Source: an uncultured Ellagibacter sp.
GTDB taxonomy: Bacteria > Actinomycetota > Coriobacteriia > Coriobacteriales > Eggerthellaceae
Assembly (NCBI RefSeq): GCF_934636505.1
Contig: NZ_CAKUAL010000055.1
Location: forward strand, 1 to 14,642
DNA length: 14,642 nt
Reading direction: 5' to 3'
Every line of letters starts with the position of its first letter. The first letter of the stretch is position 1. The position numbers and the translations under genes are program-made. Of this stretch, positions 6,975 to 13,649 are shown in pieces. Under the pieces are notes generated by a model. It had not been told where the DNA came from. It searched no databases and saw nothing but the letters and a program-made list of their open reading frames with translations.

Positions 6975-8195
6975 ATGGCATTGCCGCAGATAGACAGCTT
7001 GAAGACGCCCGATGCGTCGCTTTCGCGTGCAGCGAGCCCGCACAGGGGGAGGCTCCCTCTGGTAAACCTTCCCTTCGTTGCGATCATTGTGCTGCTTGTG
7101 GGGTACGGCCTGCTCGTGTGCTGGTCGTCCATCGAGGGATCGACCGACACGACCTACAGTTTCATGCGCCAGCTTATCTTCGCCGCGGTGGGCGCCGTCG
7201 TCATGATGCTCATGTGGCGGGTGGACTACCAGCGGTTCGCGAACGCGGTCATGCCGCTGTTCATCGTGAACATCGCGCTCATCTTATCCCCGCATATCCC
7301 GGGTCTTGGCACCGACGCCGGCATGGGCGCCCAATCGTGGCTGAAGCTCGGCATTCAGGTGCAGCCGGGCGAGTTCGCGAAGGTCACGATCATCCTCATG
7401 GACGCGGCCCTTGTGGCGCGCTACGGCGGTCGCCTCGATGACCTGCGGGAATACATGAAAGTCATCTTCTTCATCCTGGTGCCCTTCTTGGCAATCATGA
7501 CGCAGCCCGACTTGGGCACGGGCCTAGTGTACCTTGCGATCGGCGCGATGGCGCTCGTTGCGGGCGGCGCGCGTCCGAAGTACCTGCTCATCACGCTGGC
7601 GCTGGGAATTGCGGCCATCGCGGCGGTGTTCGCGATCGACCAGCTCATCTACAACTCCACGGGCGAGTACAAGCTGCTCAAGCAGTACCAGCGCAACCGC
7701 CTGCTCGTGTTCCTCGACCAAGACGGCTCGAACACATCGTCGTCGGGGTATAACCTCCAGCAGGCGAAGATTGCCATCGGCTCGGGCGGGCTTTTCGGGA
7801 AAGGTCTGCTCAACGCCACGCAGTCGGGGCATGGCTTTCTGCCCGAGGCGCAGACCGACTTCATCTTCTGCGTGCTTGCCGAGCAGTTCGGCTTCGTGGG
7901 GTCGATGGCCCTGCTCGCGCTCTACGGTGCGCTCATCTACGTGAGCATGCGCATCGCGCGCAACTCGAACGACCTGTTCGGAACCTTGATAGTTATGTGC
8001 GTTGTCGGCATGTGGCTGTTCCAGATATTGGAGAATATCGGCATGGATTGCGGTCTTATGCCCATCACGGGCATTCCCCTGCCGTTTGTGAGCTACGGTT
8101 CGACTGGCATGATCATGAGCTTCATGGCGTTGGGGCTCATCGGCTCGGTCTATCGCGGATCGAACATCGACAAGAAGAAAGAAGGGCGGCTATGA
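6975..8195 (+). CDS. rodA: SEDS peptidoglycan glycosyltransferase RodA
   Basis: RodA polymerises lipid II into glycan strands during elongation and works as a pair with the PBP2 encoded just upstream. The 406-residue protein has about ten membrane segments. SEDS hallmarks are present: QPDLGTGLVYL, the extracellular LPEAQTDFIF loop carrying the presumed catalytic Asp295, and PITGIPLPFVSYGST (about 363-377). The start ATG at 6975 has GAGGTGA (6964-6970) upstream, 19 bp beyond the PBP2 stop. RodA rather than FtsW is preferred because of its place in the mre operon next to PBP2. Its stop overlaps the next start (ATGA). Confidence 0.95.
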   Translation: MALPQIDSLKTPDASLSRAASPHRGRLPLVNLPFVAIIVLLVGYGLLVCWSSIEGSTDTTYSFMRQLIFAAVGAVVMMLMWRVDYQRFANAVMPLFIVNIALILSPHIPGLGTDAGMGAQSWLKLGIQVQPGEFAKVTIILMDAALVARYGGRLDDLREYMKVIFFILVPFLAIMTQPDLGTGLVYLAIGAMALVAGGARPKYLLITLALGIAAIAAVFAIDQLIYNSTGEYKLLKQYQRNRLLVFLDQDGSNTSSSGYNLQQAKIAIGSGGLFGKGLLNATQSGHGFLPEAQTDFIFCVLAEQFGFVGSMALLALYGALIYVSMRIARNSNDLFGTLIVMCVVGMWLFQILENIGMDCGLMPITGIPLPFVSYGSTGMIMSFMALGLIGSVYRGSNIDKKKEGRL

Positions 8196-9355
8196 AACTT
8201 CCCATCGACCTTAAGGCGGTCATCGAGGCGGCGATCGACATCGAAAGCGCGCGCAGCACGCCAGTGTCTGTGAGCGTGCTCATCGATGATTCGGCGCCTG
8301 GCGACGTGGCGGCGCATGTTCGCTCGGCCTTCGTCGGCGCGGGTGCGCATGCTCGCGTGACCGTGGGATATTTCGCGGGACCCGCCTTCTCGCCGTACGA
8401 AGGCGACGACATGGCGGTGATCGTCGCCGGCTTCTCCGAGGAAGTGGGCCGCCGAGCTGCGGAAATTCGCGCTGCGGGCGTTCCTGTGATGGTTGTGACG
8501 TCGATGCCGAGCCTCGTGGCCGACATGGCGAGCGCGTACGGTAATCCCATTCCCGAAGGCGATCTGGTCGCGCCCGAAGGTGTCGCGGGTTGCGAGGCCG
8601 ATGGCGATGCCGCTTGCGCGAGCGGGGAAGTCTCGGGCGCGCATGTAAGCGTGTTCGCGGGCATACGCGCGGCGAAGTCAGCGGGCGCGGGTGCAGTCGC
8701 GGGGTCCGCGGGCGCGGCGGCGAGTTCGCCTGATGTCCTCGACGCCCCGATTCCCATCGATGCCGCCGCGGCCGCTGCACTTGATCGCCGCATGGGCGAG
8801 TGGGTTGTGGCCGCGTGCCGCGAGAAGCGCCTCGCTCTCGCGCTGTCGTTCCCGTTCGTGCGCAAGCCGCTCTCGCTTGAGGCGGTGAGCGCGACGTCGC
8901 TTCAGAACGCCGGCATCGGCCTCGTGCTTTTCATTCCCGGCGCCGACATGCCGCTCATGACGCTCAACCAGGCGAAGATGCTGCTCCAAATCGCCGCCGC
9001 ATACGGCGAGCCCATGAGCGCCGCGCGCGTGAAGGAACTTGCCGCCATCGTTGCCGGTGGGTTCGCGTGCCGCAGCGTCGCCCGCCAGGTTGCGGGAGTG
9101 GTGCCCGCCATCGGCTGGGCCGTGAAGGCCGGCGTGGGCTATGCGGGCACGAAGGCGATGGGCCTTGCGGCCATCGAGTACTTCGAGCGCGGCGGCAACA
9201 TCGCAGGTCTTGCGGGCGTCATTTCCACGGCGACCGCGAAGGCGACGCAGATTGCGGGTGATGTGGCGGCGACTCCTGCGGGGGCTCGTGTGCTCTCGAC
9301 CGTGAAGACGGCGGTTCGCCAAGGTGCCGCGTCGGTTCTCAAGAAGACTGAATAA
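8192..9355 (+). CDS. DUF697-family protein of unknown function
   Basis: This is a 387-residue protein whose ATG overlaps the rodA stop by 4 bp, so it is translationally coupled to the elongasome genes. The C-terminal part (about 231-345) is a DUF697 domain: IGLVLFIPGADMPLMTLNQA, LLQIAAAYG, VARQVAGVVPAIGWAVKAG and GTKAMGLAAIEYFERGG, with Gly/Ala-rich hydrophobic helices that could sit in or on the membrane. DUF697 is often attached to Era-like GTPase domains. The N-terminal part (1-130) has alternating hydrophobic strands and helices (VSVLIDD, MAVIVAGFSEEV, VPVMVVTSM) like a nucleotide-binding fold, but no Walker A P-loop is visible, so GTP binding is not supported. An Ala/Gly-rich linker (about 135-195) joins the halves. 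Role unknown; operon position suggests a link to envelope growth. Confidence 0.85.
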   Translation: MKLPIDLKAVIEAAIDIESARSTPVSVSVLIDDSAPGDVAAHVRSAFVGAGAHARVTVGYFAGPAFSPYEGDDMAVIVAGFSEEVGRRAAEIRAAGVPVMVVTSMPSLVADMASAYGNPIPEGDLVAPEGVAGCEADGDAACASGEVSGAHVSVFAGIRAAKSAGAGAVAGSAGAAASSPDVLDAPIPIDAAAAAALDRRMGEWVVAACREKRLALALSFPFVRKPLSLEAVSATSLQNAGIGLVLFIPGADMPLMTLNQAKMLLQIAAAYGEPMSAARVKELAAIVAGGFACRSVARQVAGVVPAIGWAVKAGVGYAGTKAMGLAAIEYFERGGNIAGLAGVISTATAKATQIAGDVAATPAGARVLSTVKTAVRQGAASVLKKTE

Positions 9356-9404
9356 GGGCCGCACCTGCGGCTTTGCATATCAAGGGTATATCGAGGGGGG
9401 ATAC

Positions 9405-11441
9405 ATGATCGACTTGTGGCCGCGGCTTGAGCCGCTGCTTGCGCGCGTGGAGCGACCAGCGCGCTATCTCGACCACGAATGGGGGAGCACGCGCAAGGAA
9501 GGCGCGGACTTCAACTACTGCATGGTTTACCCGGACACCTACGAGCTCGGGCAGCCGAATCAGGCGGTTCGCATCCTCGTGAACGCGGTGAACGCGACTG
9601 AGCACCTCGCCGCCGAGCGCGCGTTTTTGCCTGCGGTCGACCTGATCGACCTCATGCGCGAAGAGGGCATTCCGATGTTCTCGCTCGAAAGCTGCGCCCC
9701 GCTTTCGGGGTTCGATGCGATCGGCATCACACTGCCGCACGAGCTCGCGGCGACCAACGTTCTCGAAGTGCTCGACCTGTCGGGCATTCCCCTGCGTGCG
9801 GTCGATCGCGTGCAGGACGACCCGATCGTGCTTGGCGGCGGGCCTTGCGTCTTCAATCCTGAGCCCTATGCGCCCTTCTTCGACGCGATGCTCATTGGCG
9901 AAGGCGAGGAGTCGCTGCCCGAGGCGCTGCTCTGCGTGCGCGAGGGGCGCCGCGCGGGTGCGACGCGCCAGGATATCCTGCGCTCGCTTGCGGCGCTTCC
10001 CGGGTGCTACGTTCCCTCGCTGTATCGCGTGCGGGAAGAAGAGGAGGCGCAGCGCGCGGGCTCATGGATTGAGCCGCTCGAGCCGGGCGTTCCTGAGCAT
10101 ATTGAGAAGCGCCTGTTCGCGGGCTTCTCGGAAAGCTCTGGGTGGGAGCCGTGCATCGTTCCCTATACCGAGTGCGTGCACGATCGCCTCTCGGTCGAGG
10201 TGCTGCGCGGGTGCGCGCGCGGGTGCCGTTTCTGCCAGGCCGGCATGATGTATCGCCCGGTGCGCGAGCGCTCTGCGGACAACGTGGTGTCGTCGGTGCT
10301 CGACGGCCTTGCCGACACTGGCTACGACGAGGTGAGTCTGACCTCGCTTTCCTCGACCGACCATTCTCAGATTGCCGATATCCTCATCAAGTTGAACCAT
10401 GCGTGCGACGGCAAGGGCGTGCGCATCTCGCTTCCTTCCCAGCGCCTCGACTCGTTCGGCGTCGATATGGCCGAGCTCGTCGCCGGACAGAAGAAGGGCG
10501 GCCTTACCTTCGCGCCCGAGGCGGGTACGCAGCGCTTGCGCGACGTTATCAACAAGAACGTGACGGAAGACGACCTGTTCGGAGCCATCGACGCCGCGTT
10601 TAAGGCGGGGTGGCGCCGCTGCAAGCTTTACTTCATGATCGGCCTGCCCACCGAGACCGACGACGACATCAAGGGCATCGCGAGCCTTGTGCAGCGCGCC
10701 TACGATCGAGCGAAGGCTGCCGTGCCTCCCGAGCATCGCGGTAACGTGCGCGTGAGCGCGTCGGTCGCGCTGTTCGTTCCCAAGTCGCAGACGCCTTTCC
10801 AGTGGGATGGCCAGATTCCGCCCGAGGAGGCGCTGCGCCGCGTGAATCTTCTGCGCAACAGTGTGAAGTACAAGGCGGTCGATATTCATTGGCACGATCC
10901 GGCGACGAGCTTCGTCGAGGCCGTCATGAGCCGCGGCGGGCGGCAGGCGGCCGACTGGGTGGAGGCTGCATGGCGCCGAGGGGCACGCTTCGACGCGTGG
11001 ACCGAGCTCTTCTTGGAGGACGCCTGGCGAAGTGCTGCGTCCGACGTGGGAATCGATCCTGCGGAAATCGCGCAGGCGCAGTGGGATACCTCGCGCGTCA
11101 TGCCGTGGGCGCACATTTCCACGGGCGTGACCACGCGCTACCTGGCGCTCGAGCGCAAGCGTGCGGCGGCGGAGACCACCACACCCGACTGCACCTTCGA
11201 GAAGTGCACGGGCTGCGGTGCGTGCCGGGCGCTCGATTGCGACAACATGCTTGCCGGCGTTCGCTCCATCCCGAGCGCGCCTGCGGAGGCGGCTGCGGGG
11301 ACCGAGGTCGACGGCGCACTCGCGCATGCTGAGGCGGCTACGGCTTCTCCTGCTGCCGCTAAGACATCGGGAAACGATGGTTCCGCGGAGGCGGCGAGCG
11401 CCGAGTGCCCGCTTCCCGTGTCCGAAGGAGGTGCGCGATGA
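9405..11441 (+). CDS. radical SAM protein of the TIGR03960 type (function unknown)
   Basis: The start ATG 9405 has GAGGGGGG (9393-9400) ideally spaced; an in-frame start upstream at 9324 would overlap the previous gene and is rejected. The 678-residue protein has an N-terminal region resembling a cobalamin-binding-like fold (GADFNYCMVYPDTYELG, GITLPHELAATNVLEVLDLSGIP, VLGGGPCVFNPEPYAPFFDA, LIGEGEESLPE). The radical SAM core follows with the 4Fe-4S ligands C270-x3-C274-x2-C277 and GLTFAPEAGTQRLRDVINK. A second Cys group near the end (C596, C601, C604, C607, C612; KCTGCGACRALDC) could bind another cluster or zinc. A low-complexity Ala-rich tail follows. This family is commonly fused to, or adjacent to, a DUF2344 protein, as here (4-bp overlap). 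Substrate is unknown; no tRNA- or protein-modifying activity is claimed. Confidence 0.9.
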   Translation: MIDLWPRLEPLLARVERPARYLDHEWGSTRKEGADFNYCMVYPDTYELGQPNQAVRILVNAVNATEHLAAERAFLPAVDLIDLMREEGIPMFSLESCAPLSGFDAIGITLPHELAATNVLEVLDLSGIPLRAVDRVQDDPIVLGGGPCVFNPEPYAPFFDAMLIGEGEESLPEALLCVREGRRAGATRQDILRSLAALPGCYVPSLYRVREEEEAQRAGSWIEPLEPGVPEHIEKRLFAGFSESSGWEPCIVPYTECVHDRLSVEVLRGCARGCRFCQAGMMYRPVRERSADNVVSSVLDGLADTGYDEVSLTSLSSTDHSQIADILIKLNHACDGKGVRISLPSQRLDSFGVDMAELVAGQKKGGLTFAPEAGTQRLRDVINKNVTEDDLFGAIDAAFKAGWRRCKLYFMIGLPTETDDDIKGIASLVQRAYDRAKAAVPPEHRGNVRVSASVALFVPKSQTPFQWDGQIPPEEALRRVNLLRNSVKYKAVDIHWHDPATSFVEAVMSRGGRQAADWVEAAWRRGARFDAWTELFLEDAWRSAASDVGIDPAEIAQAQWDTSRVMPWAHISTGVTTRYLALERKRAAAETTTPDCTFEKCTGCGACRALDCDNMLAGVRSIPSAPAEAAAGTEVDGALAHAEAATASPAAAKTSGNDGSAEAASAECPLPVSEGGAR

Positions 11442-12175
11442 GCGAGTCGAAGCAGGTATTTCGCCTTCGCCTGACGTTTGCCAAGCAGGGGCGCCTCGCG
11501 ATGCTGTCGCATTTGGAAGTCGCCCGCGCGCTTGAGCGCACCGTGCGCCGCGCGGGCCTGCCTTATGCGGTGAGCCAGGGCTTCTCGCCCCATATGCTCA
11601 TCGCGTTCGGCGCGGCGCTGCCCGTCGGCGTCGGAGGGGCGCACGAGATTGCCGACGTCCGTCTGACGCATTATGTTTCCGCTGACAAGGCGCTTTCCGC
11701 CCTTCAGGATGCGAGCGTTGCCGACCTCATGGTGAAGGACTGCCGCTACATCGAGCCCAAGGCGGCGGCTGCATCGGTCGCCTTCCCCGTGAGCACCTAC
11801 CGCGCGCTTCTGTCCTGCACTCCAGCGGTGCTGCCTCTGCCTGATGAGATTCACGTTGTGCGCAAGAAGAAGGAGAAGGTGCTGCATCCCGCCGAGTTCC
11901 TCGTGGGGAATTTCGAGCTTACGGGTGCGGTGGCCACCTTCAAGTTGGAGGCGAAGCCGACGGGCAGCTTACGTCCGGACTTGCTTTTGCGCGAGGCGGT
12001 CGACAATTACAATTTGGCTGCGTCGGGGGAGATCGTTCAGGGCGTGACCTGGGTGGAGAACGCGGTGGTCCCGGAGGCGATGATCGCGAAGAAGGCCGAG
12101 CGCGGGCTCGACTTGCCCTGCTGCGACGACGATGCGCTTCGTATCCTGAACATCATGCGCATCGCCCAAGAGTAG
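11438..12175 (+). CDS. DUF2344 (TIGR03936-type) protein, partner of the radical SAM protein
   Basis: This 245-residue protein starts inside the stop of the radical SAM gene (ATGA) behind a near-perfect GAAGGAGG (11425-11432). The opening RLRLTFAKQGRLAMLSHLEV, then RRAGLPYAVSQGFSPHM and ALPVGVGG, is the recognised DUF2344 pattern. In many genomes this domain is fused to the C-terminus of the radical SAM protein; here the two are separate but coupled, implying joint action. Relatives are often found near RNase E/G and rplU-rpmA, and the family is of unknown function; those genes do not follow here. It is the last gene of the operon; no clear Rho-independent terminator follows it. Confidence 0.9.
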   Translation: MSESKQVFRLRLTFAKQGRLAMLSHLEVARALERTVRRAGLPYAVSQGFSPHMLIAFGAALPVGVGGAHEIADVRLTHYVSADKALSALQDASVADLMVKDCRYIEPKAAAASVAFPVSTYRALLSCTPAVLPLPDEIHVVRKKKEKVLHPAEFLVGNFELTGAVATFKLEAKPTGSLRPDLLLREAVDNYNLAASGEIVQGVTWVENAVVPEAMIAKKAERGLDLPCCDDDALRILNIMRIAQE

Positions 12176-12217
12176 GGGCACGCGGCGCGGATTCCAGGCT
12201 CTGAGCGCGGCGATGGC

Positions 12218-12456
12218 TGTCGGGCTGGGGTGCGACGAGGATTGCTAGGCTGGGCGCGTGGCGGTAGCTGTCGGGCTGTGAAGTGCCCAGCTCGCGATGT
12301 CGGGCTGGGGTGCGTTGGCATGCGATTGGCAAGCTGGCTCATGTGGCGTTCAATCGAGCTTCCTTGTTGCGGGGCGACCAGATTACGGTGCCGAGCTAGG
12401 TGTGCTCGATATGCTATTTGGCGGCTTGGCACATCCAAATCGGGATGTCGGGTTGG
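12218..12456 (+). repeat. short direct repeats, 17-mer copied exactly twice plus shorter copies
   Basis: TGTCGGGCTGGGGTGCG occurs at 12218-12234 and again at 12298-12314. A truncated copy TGTCGGGCTG lies at 12269-12278 and a variant TGTCGGGTTGG near 12446. Spacings (51, 29 and about 148 bp) are irregular, so it is not a CRISPR array. Confidence 0.65.
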
Positions 12457-12548
12457 TTGCATCGAGAGAAAGCTGTTCCGCGTGCGGTTTCGCGTGTGGT
12501 CAAGTCGCTTCTTTGAGAAAAGTTTCGCCGCGATGGGGTAACTTGCGG

Positions 12549-12554
12549 TACAAT
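12549..12554 (+). promoter_or_regulatory. likely -10 element of the tRNA-Gly gene
   Basis: TACAAT lies 18 bp before the first tRNA base. No good -35 hexamer is visible at 16-18 bp upstream, so the promoter is only partly supported. Confidence 0.45.
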
Positions 12555-12571
12555 AGCTAACGCTGCAAATC

Positions 12572-12645
12572 GCGGGTGTGGTTCAATGGTAGAACTTCAG
12601 CCTTCCAAGCTGATAACGCGGGTTCGATTCCCGTCACCCGCTCCA
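12572..12645 (+). tRNA. tRNA-Gly (anticodon TCC), CCA encoded
   Basis: The cloverleaf is complete. The acceptor GCGGGTG (12572-12578) pairs with CACCCGC (12635-12641), then T and an encoded CCA (12643-12645). The D arm is GTTC/GAAC. The anticodon stem TCAGC/GCTGA encloses loop CTTCCAA with anticodon TCC at 12604-12606, reading GGA (and possibly other GGN) codons. The T arm GCGGG/CCCGT encloses TTCGATT. It stands alone, with its own -10 element and terminator. Confidence 0.97.
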
Positions 12646-12654
12646 TGAAACACC

Positions 12655-12685
12655 AGGCCAGAGGCTCTAAGTCTCTGGCCTTTTT
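12655..12685 (+). terminator. Rho-independent terminator of tRNA-Gly
   Basis: AGGCCAGAG (12655-12663) and CTCTGGCCT (12673-12681) form a perfect 9-bp stem with a 9-nt loop, followed by TTTTTCTTT. It begins 10 bp past the tRNA 3' end. Confidence 0.92.
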
Positions 12686-13267
12686 CTTTGGGTGCCAAGT
12701 CTTCACACCAAATGGGATGCGGGACAAACTGGGAATTAAATTGGGGAGGGGCGGGACCGAATGCGTGCCAATCGGGGACTGAAGTTTGCATGAATGCGGG
12801 CGTGGGAAACGTTGCCGTGTACAAGATTGACGATAAGTTGTGCAGGAATAGTGAATTAGATCGTCGAAGTGTCTTATCTGTACCAAAAACGGTGCAATTG
12901 AAGCAAAATCGAGATGAGATACTCCACATATTTATTATATATGGGGAGCAGCACGCAATTTCTTCACAACTTATCGTCATTTTTGTACATAACCTCAAGC
13001 GGTTGGAGGCTTCACTGTTCGCGCAAGTCGATGTCAGTGTGGCGCCCCTGCTCCTTCAGGCAAAAGACATCGGGGGAATTTCGACCCGAGGGCGCGAGGG
13101 GGCTGAGCGGTCTCGGCGACCTTGTGCCGCTGACAAAACAGCGCGTGCGCAGGCGCGTCCGACTGGGCACGCGCGCACTTGCGTCAGCTCGTCGTATTTG
13201 GGGACTTGAAAGCATCGGACTCGCTGCCTGGAGGCTTTGCAAGGTGCATGCAATCACTTCGAATCGG
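12686..13267. other. gene-free interval containing an AT-rich inverted-repeat element
   Basis: No ORF in any frame has both a ribosome-binding site and a recognisable product; the long open frames cross the inverted repeats or the tRNA and look fortuitous. Base composition changes sharply: about 12800-12990 is AT-rich against the GC-rich surroundings, which suggests different origin or a structured element. From about 13060 to 13200 the sequence is GC-rich again with no interpretable signal. Confidence 0.55.
12818..12989. repeat. 172-bp element bounded by 32-bp imperfect inverted repeats
   Basis: The left arm (12818-12849) and the reverse complement of the right arm (12958-12989) agree at 28 of 32 positions, including TGTACAA at the outer end and a perfect 15-bp core TGACGATAAGTTGTG (12828-12842). 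The 108-bp spacer is AT-rich, with no coding potential. No target-site duplication is visible outside the arms. It could be a MITE-like non-autonomous element, an invertible segment for a site-specific recombinase, or a long RNA hairpin. Confidence 0.75.
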
Positions 13268-13298
13268 TAATAAAATAGCCGTCCCGAAGGACGGCTAT
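13268..13298 (-). terminator. minus-strand Rho-independent terminator with UUCG tetraloop
   Basis: ATAGCCGTCC (13275-13284) and GGACGGCTAT (13289-13298) form a perfect 10-bp stem. Read on the minus strand the loop is TTCG and the stem runs into TTTTATTA. It lies about 350 bp beyond the minus-strand surface-protein gene and would stop read-through towards the tRNA. Confidence 0.8.
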
Positions 13299-13334
13299 CG
13301 GCAAGCTGCGGGTTCCTACCGCTTTCTCCTCTAA

Positions 13335-13541
13335 CAAGGTGTACTCGTATGTGCATTTGTACTAGTTCTTACCGCCCCTATTATCCTAGAGATTCGCAAC
13401 TCGCTCAACGGCTGCAAGTCAATCAAACCATGGGTAAACAGGTACTTCGTCTTTTTCGCGGCTGTCGACGACGGAGAGCGGCTCGTCTCGATTATCTACG
13501 ACATCAAGATGCCCTGTCGAAGGGGCGCATTCTCAGGATGA
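13335..13541 (+). pseudogene. possible RelE/ParE-type toxin remnant
   Basis: A stop-to-stop frame without a usable start codon reads LEIRNSLNGCKSIKP, WVNRYFVFFAAVDDGERL and VSIIYDIKM before a stop. The pattern of hydrophobic strand, V-D-D-G turn and second strand (NRYFVFF...LVSIIYDI) resembles the C-terminal beta-sheet of RelE/ParE toxins. The usual closing basic motif and most of the N-terminal helices are missing, and no antitoxin gene is seen upstream. This is a judgement by eye on a short stretch and may be accidental. Confidence 0.27.
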
Positions 13542-13546
13542 AACAA

Positions 13547-13578
13547 TCGAGGCGAAGCCGTGTGCAACTTCGCCTCGA
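13547..13578 (-). terminator. minus-strand terminator hairpin close to the second surface-protein gene
   Basis: TCGAGGCGAAG (13547-13557) and CTTCGCCTCGA (13568-13578) form a perfect 11-bp stem with a 10-nt loop. On the minus strand it is followed by TTGTTTC, a modest T-run. It lies about 70 nt past the stop codon of the minus-strand gene. A second, weaker stem (CGCCGC 13593-13598 with GCGGCG 13607-13612) lies between it and the gene. Confidence 0.65.
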
Positions 13579-13649
13579 AAACTCTTCAGTGGCGCCGCTC
13601 TTGTTTGCGGCGTGGGGTTATGCGTGGACGGCTACTCGTCCGAACGCCC

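Larger units (their letters stand above)
12176..12571 (+). other. gene-free GC-rich interval between the operon and the tRNA
   Basis: No ORF here has a plausible ribosome-binding site or recognisable protein. The interval holds repeated copies of a GTCGGGCTG-centred motif (see repeat entry), a possible long-range stem GCTGGGC (12249-12255) with GCCCAGC (12285-12291), and at its end the tRNA promoter. Confidence 0.6.

Noticed and set aside
12218..12456. CRISPR array
   Set aside because: The repeat copies are unevenly spaced, differ in length, and have no spacer-like regularity or cas genes.
12576..12998. ORFs running through the tRNA on both strands (for example a peptide containing GDGNRTRVISLEG)
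   Set aside because: This peptide is the familiar translation artefact of a tRNA gene; no independent coding evidence exists.
12688..13270. Plus-strand ORFs of 118-173 codons downstream of the tRNA
   Set aside because: They run through both inverted-repeat arms, lack ribosome-binding sites and show no family features.
13308..13320. GCGGGTTC matching part of the tRNA T-arm, considered as an attachment-site duplication
   Set aside because: Only 8 bp match the tRNA before divergence and there is no integrase gene; this is within chance.
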